From CAVTSA01 sp963790575 (lineage in GTDB: Bacteria > Chloroflexota > Dormibacteria > Dormibacterales > Dormibacteraceae), in the NCBI GenBank assembly GCA_963790575.1, contig CAWBPD010000008.1:124001-188000 (forward strand): 64,000 nt of DNA, given 5' to 3'. The notes beneath the pieces were generated by a model. The model ran no database searches. It was not told where the DNA came from and saw only the letters and a program-made list of their open reading frames with translations. This document shows, in pieces, positions 31,149 through 40,079 of this stretch. Each line of letters begins with the position of its first letter. Positions within the stretch are counted from its first letter, which is position 1. Made by a program: the position numbers and the translations under genes.

Positions 31149-33964
31149 GGGTCGAGCGCTCCCAACGTCTCCGGCTGAGGCCGTACCGCCGCCGGACGGG
31201 ACCGGGCCAGGAGCCCGGCCCGGAGCGCGAGTACTACGAGCAGCGCGAACTGGAGGGCCGACCCCACCGTGAACGCCAGCGCCGCACCCGCGATCCCGAG
31301 CCGGGGAACGAGCAGCAGAGACCCCGCCGCCGACCCCGCCGCCGCCGCGGCCGAGGAGAGTGCCACCGACCCGGGACGGCCGAGGCCGATGCAGGCGTTG
31401 CTCAGCACCGCGTACAGGCAGTAGATGCCGAACCCGAAGCCGAGGATGAGCAGGGGAAGCGCGGCCGGCAGGTAGGCGGCGCCAAACAGGAACCGGATCG
31501 CCAGGCGACCGCCGATCGCGACCGCCGTCACCGTGGGCACGGCCGCCGCCGCCGCCACCCCGAGCGCCTGCCACAGCTGCGTTGCTGCGGTGCCGCGGGT
31601 GGCGGTCGCGACCCGGGGCAGGATCACGAAGCCGAGCGCCATCGGGGCCAGAAGCAGCACGTTGGAGAGCGTCTTAGCCGCCCCGTAGTAGCCGGCCGCC
31701 TCCTTGCCCAGCAGCCGTCCCACCAGCACCAGGTCGGCGCTGATCCAGACGTTGTAGAAGACCGACTGGACGAGGATCGGGCGCCCGAAGCGCAAGACCT
31801 CGCGCAGCCGCTCTCTGCGGAGCGAGGCCAGCGAGGGGCGGATGCCTCCAGGCCGCAGGAGCAGGAACAGCGGCAGGACGGCCACGCTGGAGAGCCCGTA
31901 GACGCAGAGCAGGACCGGGGCCGAGGCGAGGCGGGCACGCCAGAGGACGAGCAAGAGCAGCAGCTGAAGGAGGTTGGCGGCCACGTAGAAGCCGACCCCC
32001 CGGAGGTGGCGGCCGACCCCTCGCTGAACCTCCAGGTAGGCCTCCAGGACGGCCGGCCCGCAGATGTTGGCGACCATGCCCGCCAGTAGCCAGCCGCCGA
32101 TGCCGAGCAAAGGCCCGGCGGCGGCGCAGAGGGCGAGGCTGGCGACCAGCACCGCTCCCAGCACGACCAGCCAGGCCGACCAGTATTCGCGCTGGAGGCC
32201 CGGGTCCTGACGGTGGCGCGCCAGGTAGCCGGAGAGCCCGACCGGAGCGCTGGTGACCAGGAAGCCGGCCATCGCGGCGGCGGCCAGCACGTAGGAGAGC
32301 TGACCGAACTGCAGCGGCAGCAGCACGCGGCCGGCGACGACCGAGAACGCGAAGCCGAGCAAGCGGGCCAGCGCGAACCCCGAGAAGACGGTCGCCGAGG
32401 CGCCGGCGAGCGCCAACACCTCACCCAGCAGGCGCCGGAGCGGCAGCGGGCGGAGCCGCGGCCAGAGCACCGGCACCCGCCGGCTTCCGGTCGCGTCCCG
32501 GGCCGCGACTGACGTGGCGGCACCAACCGGAACTGCGAGTGGGGCCGGGAGCTGGAAGAGGGGCGCCGGCGGCCGGAACCAGCCGCTCGCCGCCAGGAGC
32601 GGTGGGCCGGTGCCGTCCCGACCCAGACGCCACCGTGCCTTCAGCACCAGCGCGCGTTCGACCAGGGGGCGCCTCAGGATCGCCCCCACCAGCCCGACCA
32701 GCATCCAGAAGAGCTGCGAGAAGCCGGCGAAGGTCAAGTACTCGGAGGTGAGGTCGAGTGCGACCAGGGCCGCGGTCAGCGCCAGCACCGCGGTGCCGAT
32801 GGCCCGCTGCGTCCGGTCGGCCCCCCCGCTCACGTTCCAGGAGGCGGCGCCGACCGCCGCGTAGAGCCCGAGCGAAAGGAGGATGCCGGCCACGCCCGCC
32901 CGAAACGCCTGGTCCAGGTAGGCGTTGTCGACGTACTGCGAGAGGTAGGCCGGCACCTCACCCGGGAGCTGCGACCCGGTCCCCAACCAGAGCCCGTGCT
33001 GGACCCAGGCCGGGTAGAAGAACTCCTGCCAGTAGCGAACCCGGGTCGCCAGGGATTCCGGCATCCATAGGCTCCCGCCCCCACCCAGCTGCTGGGCGAA
33101 CCGAGAGGAGAGGAACGGCCAGAGCGCGGCCCCCACCGGGAGCGCGCCCGCGCCGGCCACCCACAGCGCCCGCGGCACCGTGCGCAGGCGGAGGCAGACG
33201 ACCAGCGTGACCGCGGGGAGCACGAGCAGGGGCGCGTAGGTCAGGCTCGCCACCAGGCCCAGCAGCGAGCCGACCGCCACCGCGGCCAGCCACCACTGGC
33301 TCATGCCCTCGACGCGGGCGGCGGCCAGCGCGAGCGCCAGCGTGTAGCCGAAGAGCGAGACCGCGGCCAGCCCGCTGAAGTGGATGACCGTCGAGCCGGG
33401 CCGGTAGGTCGGATCCCAGGCAGGCTGCGCCGGAGTCTGGTAGGCGGCCCCCATCAGCATTCGCACGTACGGAACGTCGAGCAGCTCGAGCAGGCCGATC
33501 AGCGCCACCACCAGCACCGCGGCCAGGGCCAGGTTGCAGTAGAGGCGGAGCCGGGCGCGGCGGGGCGGCTCGCGAGCGAAGACCAGGTAGACCACCAGGT
33601 ATTCGGCCGGGGCCGCGATCGTGTGCAGCGCGCTCACGTCCACCGCTTGGCCGCCGAGCCAGAGCACCAGGACGGGGATCAAGACCTCGCCCAGGCAGAA
33701 GGCCACCACCGCCAAGTCGAGCAGGCCGTAGCCCAAGCGGCGGCCGCTCACCAGGTCACGCAGCGCGACGCCGGCGAAGACCAGGAGGACGACGATCTGA
33801 TCGGGCTTCAGGAAGTTCCCCACGGAGCCCAGCTCGAGCCCGGTGGTCAGGGGGCATACGAGGCAGATCGCGGCCCCGCCGATCACCGGCCGCCAGGCGC
33901 TGAGGCCGGCCAGCGCCAGGCCGCCGAGCGCGGCCAGGACCAGGAGCGCCAGGTCCGCGTTCAC
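31145..33964 (-). CDS. Fused O-antigen ligase/polymerase-like and Wzx-type flippase
   Basis: 939 residues with more than 20 hydrophobic helices. Roughly residues 1-450 look like the Wzy/WaaL (O-antigen ligase-like) fold: many helices, a long outer loop with a W-V-Q-H-G-L-W-L-G-T-G-S segment and Q-Y-V-D-N-A-Y-L, as in the Wzy_C region. A Pro-rich linker near 450-510 follows. About 510-930 resemble a Wzx/MATE polysaccharide flippase (G-F-A-L-A-R-L-L-G-F-A-F-S, V-Q-S-V-F-Y-N-V-W-I-S-A-D-L-V-L-V-G-R-L, G-Y-Y-G-A-A-K-T-L-S-N). Polymerase and flippase are normally separate proteins. No stop or frameshift is seen at the join. It starts inside the stop-overlap zone of the flanking genes (ATGA at both ends). 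Confidence 0.8.
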   Translation of the reverse strand: MNADLALLVLAALGGLALAGLSAWRPVIGGAAICLVCPLTTGLELGSVGNFLKPDQIVVLLVFAGVALRDLVSGRRLGYGLLDLAVVAFCLGEVLIPVLVLWLGGQAVDVSALHTIAAPAEYLVVYLVFAREPPRRARLRLYCNLALAAVLVVALIGLLELLDVPYVRMLMGAAYQTPAQPAWDPTYRPGSTVIHFSGLAAVSLFGYTLALALAAARVEGMSQWWLAAVAVGSLLGLVASLTYAPLLVLPAVTLVVCLRLRTVPRALWVAGAGALPVGAALWPFLSSRFAQQLGGGGSLWMPESLATRVRYWQEFFYPAWVQHGLWLGTGSQLPGEVPAYLSQYVDNAYLDQAFRAGVAGILLSLGLYAAVGAASWNVSGGADRTQRAIGTAVLALTAALVALDLTSEYLTFAGFSQLFWMLVGLVGAILRRPLVERALVLKARWRLGRDGTGPPLLAASGWFRPPAPLFQLPAPLAVPVGAATSVAARDATGSRRVPVLWPRLRPLPLRRLLGEVLALAGASATVFSGFALARLLGFAFSVVAGRVLLPLQFGQLSYVLAAAAMAGFLVTSAPVGLSGYLARHRQDPGLQREYWSAWLVVLGAVLVASLALCAAAGPLLGIGGWLLAGMVANICGPAVLEAYLEVQRGVGRHLRGVGFYVAANLLQLLLLLVLWRARLASAPVLLCVYGLSSVAVLPLFLLLRPGGIRPSLASLRRERLREVLRFGRPILVQSVFYNVWISADLVLVGRLLGKEAAGYYGAAKTLSNVLLLAPMALGFVILPRVATATRGTAATQLWQALGVAAAAAVPTVTAVAIGGRLAIRFLFGAAYLPAALPLLILGFGFGIYCLYAVLSNACIGLGRPGSVALSSAAAAAGSAAGSLLLVPRLGIAGAALAFTVGSALQFALLVVLALRAGLLARSRPAAVRPQPETLGALDP

Positions 33965-35184
33965 CGGGGGCTCGACGCTCCCGCGACCCCGCGCAGCCCG
34001 GCGGGGGGCATCAGCGCGGCGACGTACCGGTCGGCGACCGCCGGCCAGCGGCAGCCGCGCGCCGCCACCAGGGCACGGCGGGGCAGCGCGCGGCGCAGCC
34101 CCACATCGCGCAGCAGCCGGTCCACCCCTTCCGCCAGGCTGAGGGAGTCACCGGCGGTGAAATAGCAGAGCGCCTCTTCGCCGAAGCAGTCGACGATCGC
34201 GGGCAGGCGCGCGCACACCACCGGCACCTGCTGCTCCACCATCTCGAGCAGCTTCGTGGGCAGCAGCAGCTCTCCATAGCCGTCGGGGATCACCGGGACC
34301 ACCCCGATCGTCGAGGCGCGCACCTGCCGCATCACGTCCTCCCAGGGGAGGAAGCCGGTGAAGACGACCCGGTCCATGACGCCGAGCACCGTGGCCAGGC
34401 GCGCCAGCTCCACCTGGTACTCGCCTTCGCCGATCACCAGCAGCGTCAGATCCGGCCAGTCCGGGCGCAAAAGCGCGAGGGCGCGAATCGCGACCTGGAC
34501 CCCGTACCGCTCGATCAACGAGGCCTGAATCACGAGTCGTGGAGGCATCGATTCGGGCTGTCTCTCGGCCGCCGGCGGCTGCCGCCCCGCGACGCCGTTG
34601 GGCACGACCGTCGCCCGGGCCGGGTCCAGGCCACGCCCGCACAGGATGCGGAGGCAGGTCTCGCTCACCGTCACCACGTGGTGGGAGAGCGAGACCGCGA
34701 GCCGCTCGCACAGACGGTTCAGCCGGACCAGCGGGTGGCCCGTCCCCACCCGCAGCCTGGCGGCGGTCAGCTCCGGGCTCAACTCGAGCAGGTTCAGCAC
34801 CACCCTCGCCCCCCGCAGTCGGGCCGGCACCGCCGCCAGCACCAGGAGGTCGGGCGGGTTGTCGACCTGCGCCGCGGCGTACGTGTGACGCAGCGTCAGC
34901 AGCGTGGCGAGGACGACGGCGGCGATGCCGAACACCGCGTACTCGAAGAGATAGAGCAGGGCCGAGCCGCGCCGGTGCCGCACGGGGATCCGAATGACCC
35001 GCAGCCCGGGCGGGGGCGGAGCACCCTGAGCGGCGTCCGAGCGGGGGCCCGAGCAGATCAGGTCCACGCCCAGACCGAGGCCCGCCAGATGGTCGGCGTT
35101 GCGCCGCATCACGGTGTGGGCCGGATAGCTGTGGCGGCTCACCATGAGCACCCGGCCTCCAGACGCGAACGCGGGTGTGGTCAT
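33961..35184 (-). CDS. Glycosyltransferase family 4 protein
   Basis: This is a 407-residue GT-B enzyme. The N-terminal domain shows M-V-S-R-H-S-Y-P-A-H-T-V-M-R-R-N-A, the acceptor-side entry, and a membrane-associating hydrophobic stretch (L-F-E-Y-A-V-F-G-I-A-A-V-V-L-A). The C-terminal domain has V-P-N-G-V-A, L-L-V-I-G-E-G-E-Y, V-F-T-G-F-L-P-W-E-D-V and a variant donor motif in G-E-L-L-L-P-T-K-L-L-E-M-V-E. It probably extends the lipid-linked oligosaccharide. The ATG at 35184 overlaps the stop of the Wzz-like gene (ATGA); the long upstream frame is antisense of that gene. Confidence 0.85.
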   Translation of the reverse strand: MTTPAFASGGRVLMVSRHSYPAHTVMRRNADHLAGLGLGVDLICSGPRSDAAQGAPPPPGLRVIRIPVRHRRGSALLYLFEYAVFGIAAVVLATLLTLRHTYAAAQVDNPPDLLVLAAVPARLRGARVVLNLLELSPELTAARLRVGTGHPLVRLNRLCERLAVSLSHHVVTVSETCLRILCGRGLDPARATVVPNGVAGRQPPAAERQPESMPPRLVIQASLIERYGVQVAIRALALLRPDWPDLTLLVIGEGEYQVELARLATVLGVMDRVVFTGFLPWEDVMRQVRASTIGVVPVIPDGYGELLLPTKLLEMVEQQVPVVCARLPAIVDCFGEEALCYFTAGDSLSLAEGVDRLLRDVGLRRALPRRALVAARGCRWPAVADRYVAALMPPAGLRGVAGASSPR

Positions 35185-36605
35185 GCCGACTCTGCCACCC
35201 GCTCCGCCACCTGCGAGGGGTCGGGGAGGCGGCCCATGCCGCAGACCAGGATCCCGGCCGCGATCTCGGCTCCGGCATGGCGAAGGAGGGCGGCGGCACG
35301 CTGCGCGAGTGCGATTCGAGTCCGCGGCTCCGAGGCCACGAGTACCACCAGGTCGACGCGCGGAGCCAGCAGCATCGCCAGCTCCGAGCGCTGCGGGGGA
35401 GCGGCCCCGAACACCACCACCTCGCGCCGGCCCGTCGAATGGCGGCCGGAGTTGGGTGCCGGCAGCGCCTGGAGCGCGGTGACCGGAGTCACCGTGTCCA
35501 GCTCGGGGACGCGCGCCGGCCCGTCCCCGGCGGGCCGCACCAGACCCTCCTCGATGACGACGCGAACGTCCCAGCCGAACGGCCGCATGACGGCTCCGAC
35601 CAGCGCCGCCGCGGACCCGATCTCGGTCGAACGGTCGGCGGGTACGAGCAGGATCGACCGGGCCTTCGGCTGCCTGGCCAGCAAGGCGGCCACCGCCGGG
35701 CCGCAGGCTTCCTCCGTCGCCTGCCGGGAGCGACCCCGCGGAAGCTCGAACACGAGGGGGAGTCCCGCCGCTTCGGCCAGCCGCTGTCCCTCCCGAACCC
35801 GGCCGTCCAGGCGCGCGGCCACCAGCATGAGCAGGAAGCCCAGCACCAGTCCGGCCCCGGCGGCCGCGGCCAGGTAGCGACGGAGGTCGGGAGCGGCCGG
35901 TCGCGAGGGGACCTGCGCGCGCTGCGCCAACGCTGTCGACTGTTCGTCCTGGACCAGGTTCAGCTGCAGGTTCTGGAGGTCCGCGGTGAGCGCGGCGTAC
36001 TCGCTCTGCAGGATGTCGAGCTGCGAGTAGATCGGCGCCGTCATCGCGTCCTGCTCCGAGGCGGGGAGCGCCGGGTTGGCGGCGATGGACGCGATCTCCT
36101 GTTCCTGCTGTGCGATCTGCGCCGAGACCTGCTGGAGCTGGGCGGTGCGGTTCTGGATGGGCTGCGCGTAGAACTGGCGAGCCTCCTGAGCCTGCTGCTC
36201 GACGGCGCCGGTCGCCACCGCGTTGGCCAGGCTGGCGGCCCAGGCGGCGCGGGGAGCTGTGACCGTGACCGCGACCATGGTCGTGCTCTTGACCAGGCTG
36301 GCGCTGACCTGGTGCTGCAGGCTCCCGGGCGTGCAGGGCACGGCGCTCACCGACTCCGCCGCGCAGACGCGGGAGAGAAAGGGTGTGCCCTCCAGCATCT
36401 GGATCAGCTGGGTCCCCCTCGTCTCCTGGCTGGTCACGTCGATCGAGCCCTGGCCGACCGCGTCGGTCGCGTCGACCTGGATCAGCGCGGTGGCTTGATA
36501 GGTCGGCCGCTGCTCGTGGGTGACCAGGGCCGCGATCAGCAGCGCGAGGACCAGCGTGCCCACCAGCCACGGCAAGTGGTAGCGCAGCGCGTACCCGAGG
36601 GTCAC
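35181..36605 (-). CDS. Wzz/polysaccharide co-polymerase-like chain-length protein
   Basis: 474 residues. A first transmembrane helix near 15-35 (W-L-V-G-T-L-V-L-A-L-L-I-A) is followed by a periplasmic Wzz-type domain with Y-Q-A-T-A-L-I-Q-V-D, a Gln-rich coiled coil (Q-Q-V-S-A-Q-I-A-Q-Q-E-Q-E), and a second helix near 265-285 (A-G-A-G-L-V-L-G-F-L-L-M-L-V). The last 160 residues resemble the ATPase part of tyrosine autokinases (L-L-V-P-A-D-R-S-T-E-I-G-S) but lack a proper Walker A, so it is likely a non-catalytic relic. It would set polymer length with the polymerase. The GTG at 36605 overlaps the previous stop (GTGA). Confidence 0.83.
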   Translation of the reverse strand: MTLGYALRYHLPWLVGTLVLALLIAALVTHEQRPTYQATALIQVDATDAVGQGSIDVTSQETRGTQLIQMLEGTPFLSRVCAAESVSAVPCTPGSLQHQVSASLVKSTTMVAVTVTAPRAAWAASLANAVATGAVEQQAQEARQFYAQPIQNRTAQLQQVSAQIAQQEQEIASIAANPALPASEQDAMTAPIYSQLDILQSEYAALTADLQNLQLNLVQDEQSTALAQRAQVPSRPAAPDLRRYLAAAAGAGLVLGFLLMLVAARLDGRVREGQRLAEAAGLPLVFELPRGRSRQATEEACGPAVAALLARQPKARSILLVPADRSTEIGSAAALVGAVMRPFGWDVRVVIEEGLVRPAGDGPARVPELDTVTPVTALQALPAPNSGRHSTGRREVVVFGAAPPQRSELAMLLAPRVDLVVLVASEPRTRIALAQRAAALLRHAGAEIAAGILVCGMGRLPDPSQVAERVAESA

Positions 36606-37315
36606 GAGCCGGCCACCCGGTGCCGCCGGCGGACCAGCCGCCGCAGCGCGAGCAGGGCCGTTTGGCCCAGGATCCTGAGGTCCAGCAGGAGCGACGCCTC
36701 GTCGACGTAGAGCGCGTCGAGCGCCATCATCCGGGCGGCGGAGACCCGCACCCGGTCCGTCACCTGCCACAACCCGGTCATGCCCGGCCGCACCAGCTGG
36801 CGGACGAAGTACTCGGGCTGGTACAGCTCCAGCTCGTAGGGGATGGCGGGGCGCGGCCCGACCAGGCTCATCTCCCCGCGCAGCACGTTGAGCAGCTGCG
36901 GAAGCTCGTCCAGGTCGGTCCGGCGGAGGACGCGGCCGACCTTGGTCACCCGGCGATCGCGGTCGTCCTTGTACAACGACCCGAAGCAAGGCTCAGCGCC
37001 GAACCAGGCCTGCGCAGCCTGCCGGTGTGGGGCATCGCCGGCCCCCAGGCCCATGGTCCGGAACTTCCAGATCCGGAACCGGGCGCCGAGGCGGCCCACC
37101 CGCTCCTGCCGGAAGAAGGCCGGGCCGCCCCCCTCGAGACGGATCAGAAGCGCGATCAGCAGGAAGAGGGGAAGGGTGAGGAGGAGGAGGTTGGCCGCCA
37201 GAGTGACGTCGAAGGGTCGCTTCCACCGGCGATCTCTCGGGGCCTCCACCGGCAGGGGCGGCGACCCCGCCGGAAAGGCGGGGGTGGGGTGCACACGAGC
37301 GGTGCTCTGGCTCAT
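36602..37315 (-). CDS. Initiating undecaprenyl-phosphate sugar phosphotransferase
   Basis: A monotopic phosphoglycosyltransferase of 237 residues. One N-terminal re-entrant hydrophobic helix (L-L-L-L-T-L-P-L-F-L-L-I-A-L-L-I-R) is followed by F-R-I-W-K-F-R-T-M, R-R-T-D-L-D-E-L-P-Q-L-L-N-V-L-R-G-E-M-S-L-V-G-P-R-P in pieces, and R-P-G-M-T-G-L-W-Q-V, the hallmark order of this family. It moves a sugar-1-phosphate from a nucleotide sugar to the lipid carrier and thereby starts each repeat unit. It overlaps both neighbours by four bases (ATGA, GTGA). Confidence 0.93.
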   Translation of the reverse strand: MSQSTARVHPTPAFPAGSPPLPVEAPRDRRWKRPFDVTLAANLLLLTLPLFLLIALLIRLEGGGPAFFRQERVGRLGARFRIWKFRTMGLGAGDAPHRQAAQAWFGAEPCFGSLYKDDRDRRVTKVGRVLRRTDLDELPQLLNVLRGEMSLVGPRPAIPYELELYQPEYFVRQLVRPGMTGLWQVTDRVRVSAARMMALDALYVDEASLLLDLRILGQTALLALRRLVRRRHRVAGS

Positions 37316-38475
37316 GTCCCGACCACTCCCGCCGCGTGCTCGAGCCCGCCGTTGGCAGGCGCCCGGTGCAGCATCGGCTGGCGCTGCCGCCGGCCGTTCA
37401 TGACCGGCACCGAATCGAGCGCCGGCAGGGGCAGGCCGACCGGCACCCGCACCCCCTCGTGCGCCAGCGAGTGGTCCGCCGCCTCCAGCAGAGCCACCAC
37501 GATCAGGCCCTGGAGCGCGCTCGCCTGCGGCGGCAGCCCGGTACGGATGGAGGCGACGAAGTCCTCACACTCCAGGCGCAGCGGCTCCCGCCAGTCGATG
37601 TAGGGGATCCGGATCTCGCCGTGCCGGTACGAGAGCTGGAACTCGCCGAAGCTCTCGGTGGCCGGGATGTCGACGCCGGAGTCGTAGATCCGGATCTTCT
37701 CGGTCGGGGAGACGTCGTCGTAGACCGCCATGCCCCGATCCCCGACCACCGTCATGCGCCGCACCTTGTCCGGGTCGAGCCAGCTCATGTGCAGCACCGC
37801 GGTGAGCCCGCCCTCGAAGACCACCTCCAGGTAGGCGACGTCGTGCACGCCCGCCTGCACGCAGCAGCGACCGCGGGCGCTGACCGCGAGCGGTCGCCGG
37901 CCGAGCAGGTGCAGGAGGATCGAGAGGTCGTGCGGGGCCAGGTCCCAGAGCACGTTGATGTCGCGCTGGAAGAGGCCGAGGTTGAGGCGCGCCGAGTCGA
38001 CGTAGTGGATCGTTCCCAGCAGGCCCTCCCGGACCAGCCGGCGGAGCTCTCGGACCGCCGGGTTGTACATGAAGGTGTGGCCGACCATGAGCGTCCGCTC
38101 GCGCACGGCGGCCAGCTCGATCAGCTCCAGGGCTCCGTCGGAGGTGACCGCCAGCGGCTTCTCGACCAGCACGTGCTTGCCCGCCAGCAGTGCGTCCCGC
38201 GCCACCTCCAGGTGGGTGCGGATGGGGGTCGCGACGACCAGCGCGTCGAGCCCCGTCTGCAGCAGCTCCTGGTGGCTCTGCACGCACCGCAGGCCCGGGT
38301 ACAGCTCGGCGATGCGGCGCCGCCGGTCCACTCGCGGCTCGGCGACCGCGACCACGCGCGTCTCCGGCATCTCGTTCAGGTTCCGCAGCAGCTGCGGGCC
38401 CCAGTAGCCGTACCCGGCCAGTCCAACCCGGACCGGCCGCTCGGCACTTCCGTTCGGACGGGGTCTTGCGATCAC
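37312..38475 (-). CDS. Gfo/Idh/MocA dehydrogenase, sugar-nucleotide type
   Basis: A 387-residue protein with the Rossmann loop V-G-L-A-G-Y-G-Y-W-G-P near residue 18, the catalytic Lys in V-L-V-E-K-P-L near 106, G-H-T-F-M-Y-N-P-A near 134 and W-D-L-A-P-H-D-L-S-I-L near 182, the pattern of WbpB/WlbA-like dehydrogenases that oxidise C3 of UDP-GlcNAc-uronate. A role in supplying the 3-keto substrate to the DegT aminotransferase is inferred from context. The frame opens at a TTG (38481). The GTG at 38475 is preferred because AGAGGAG sits seven bases before it. Confidence 0.85.
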   Translation of the reverse strand: MIARPRPNGSAERPVRVGLAGYGYWGPQLLRNLNEMPETRVVAVAEPRVDRRRRIAELYPGLRCVQSHQELLQTGLDALVVATPIRTHLEVARDALLAGKHVLVEKPLAVTSDGALELIELAAVRERTLMVGHTFMYNPAVRELRRLVREGLLGTIHYVDSARLNLGLFQRDINVLWDLAPHDLSILLHLLGRRPLAVSARGRCCVQAGVHDVAYLEVVFEGGLTAVLHMSWLDPDKVRRMTVVGDRGMAVYDDVSPTEKIRIYDSGVDIPATESFGEFQLSYRHGEIRIPYIDWREPLRLECEDFVASIRTGLPPQASALQGLIVVALLEAADHSLAHEGVRVPVGLPLPALDSVPVMNGRRQRQPMLHRAPANGGLEHAAGVVGT

Positions 38476-38704
38476 CTGCAACTCCTCTCAGGCATGTCCT
38501 GGTTCACCACTTCGCTGTCCTCCCACACGGGGGGCCCTTGCGCTGTCGACAGCGTCATGCGCGACGGGCCATCCCGGCAATGAGCCGTTGGCCTCCCGCA
38601 GGTCGGGTGCAACTGCCCACGCCCAGGCCTCCCGCGTCATCGCCGTGGGCGCCGGTTACCTACGTCGATGGGGTCGGATGGACCATGGCGAGCGCTCCCC
38701 GCGC

Positions 38705-38910
38705 GAGCCCCCCGTTGGTGCACCTCCGGGTCCCATCCGGTGCGCGAGACCCCCGTTGGTGCACCTCCGGGCCCTATCTGGTGCGCGAGACCCCCGTTGG
38801 TGCACCTCCGGGCCCTATCTGGTGCGCGAGACCCCCGTTGGTGCACCTCCGGGCCCTATCTGGCGCGCGAGACCCCCGTTGGTGCACCTCCGGGGCCCAT
38901 CCGGCGGGGC
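38705..38910. repeat. Five tandem copies of a 41-bp repeat
   Basis: Units start at 38705, 38746, 38787, 38828 and 38869. The middle three are almost identical; the outer two differ at 3-6 positions. Each contains CCCGTTGGTGCACCTCCGGG with the GGTGCACC palindrome. The array fills the gap between the GH gene and the dehydrogenase gene in an otherwise tightly overlapping operon. The rest of the 38476-38921 gap shows nothing recognisable. The unit is related to the pair at 7590-7668. It is not CRISPR-like, because there are no unique spacers. Confidence 0.85.
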
Positions 38911-38921
38911 CGGGCGGGAGG

Positions 38922-40079
38922 TCAGTTCGCAGCCGAGAGGGCGGCGCCGGTCGGAGTCAGGCTGGTCAGATTGGGCGTGTAAACCGTGCCCTTCTCGTCC
39001 TGGACCAGCACCGCCGACGCGCCCGCCTGCCGAGCGTGGCTCAGCCAGAAGCGGACCACGCGCGCGTTCTCGCCCTGGTCGAACGAGTAGCCGCCTCCCA
39101 CCCGAGGCGCCCCCACCTCACCCAGGATGAACGGCTTGCCGAGGGCGGCCTTCCAGTCGGGGACGAAGGGATGCGACTCGTAGACGTGGACGTCGTAGAA
39201 GTCGACGCAGCCCGAGTAGAGCGAGGCGTCGGGATGGTGGCCGCCGAGAGCGGTCGCGTCCGAGAACGTGAACCAGGCGGCGGGCGCGGCGCACTTGGCG
39301 GTGTGGTAGAGGTCGCGCAGCCACTGGTGAACCACCCCCTCCGACAGCCCCGCGGTCACCGGGTCGGAGGCGGGCGGCGTGGGCAGACCGCCGTCGCGAC
39401 TGAGGCTGTTGTAGGGCTCGTTGAAGAGATCCCAGGCGGCGATCGTGGGATCGTCGCCGAAGGTGGAGACGAAGTCCCGCGCCGCCTGCAGGTAGCCCGC
39501 CCGCAAGCGCGGATGCCGGCCGTCCAGCGCCCGATAGCGGAAGTTGCCCGGACTCGACTGCTGCTCCTGGTCGAAGAGCACGACCACGACCTGGAACCCG
39601 TGGCTGCCGAACATCCGCAGGGTGGTGCGAAAGTGGTCCATGCCAGCCGCGTCCAGACCCCGGAAGCGATCCCCTCTCCAAACCATGATCTGGTCCAGCC
39701 CGACGAAGACGCGAAGCACCTCGCCCAGGTGCTGCTGCTCGATGAAGGGCAGCGTCGTCTGCAAGCCCTGCTCCGCCTGCGCCCAGTTGTCGTCGCTGCC
39801 CATGTCGCTGCGGAGCCACGTGAGACCCAGGTACTCGCCATCGGGCCCGCGGGGCGCCCCGTAGTTGAGGCCCCGGTCGGAACGCAGCGGCAGCGAGCCC
39901 GAGGTCTGGGAAAGGCAGGCTGGGGACGCGGGCTGGTGGTTCGCGCCGGTTGCGGGCTGCCCGCAGGCTGCCACGCCGAGGAGAACGAGCAGGCCGGCGA
40001 GAACGGGCCCGATCCGGCCGGCGGGGCTCACGCGAGGGCGGCGGCGCCACCAGACCGGCCGGGCAGGACGCGCGGTCAC
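38922..40079 (-). CDS. Lipoprotein glycoside hydrolase (GH5 / cellulase-like)
   Basis: 385 residues. After a basic N-terminus, G-P-V-L-A-G-L-L-V-L-L-G-V-A-A-C-G-Q gives a lipoprotein signal with a lipobox-like V-A-A-C. The mature part is a beta/alpha barrel with R-V-F-V-G-L-D, W-D-L-F-N-E-P-Y-N near 210 (the acid/base glutamate of clan GH-A) and F-I-L-G-E-V-G-A-P near 320 (the nucleophile). Placement in an exopolysaccharide operon suggests it trims, releases or remodels the polymer outside the membrane. The GTG at 40079 overlaps the acetyltransferase stop (GTGA). The long upstream in-phase frame is antisense. Confidence 0.85.
   Translation of the reverse strand: MTARPARPVWWRRRPRVSPAGRIGPVLAGLLVLLGVAACGQPATGANHQPASPACLSQTSGSLPLRSDRGLNYGAPRGPDGEYLGLTWLRSDMGSDDNWAQAEQGLQTTLPFIEQQHLGEVLRVFVGLDQIMVWRGDRFRGLDAAGMDHFRTTLRMFGSHGFQVVVVLFDQEQQSSPGNFRYRALDGRHPRLRAGYLQAARDFVSTFGDDPTIAAWDLFNEPYNSLSRDGGLPTPPASDPVTAGLSEGVVHQWLRDLYHTAKCAAPAAWFTFSDATALGGHHPDASLYSGCVDFYDVHVYESHPFVPDWKAALGKPFILGEVGAPRVGGGYSFDQGENARVVRFWLSHARQAGASAVLVQDEKGTVYTPNLTSLTPTGAALSAAN

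Noticed and set aside
38705..38910. Possible CRISPR array.
   Set aside because: Units abut directly with no unique spacers, and no cas genes are present.
38588..39130. Open frames with repeated P-L-V-H-L-R-A-L-S-G-A-R-D across the 41-bp array.
   Set aside because: 41 is not a multiple of three, so each frame merely cycles through the repeat. The frames run into antisense of the glycoside hydrolase and have no start signals.
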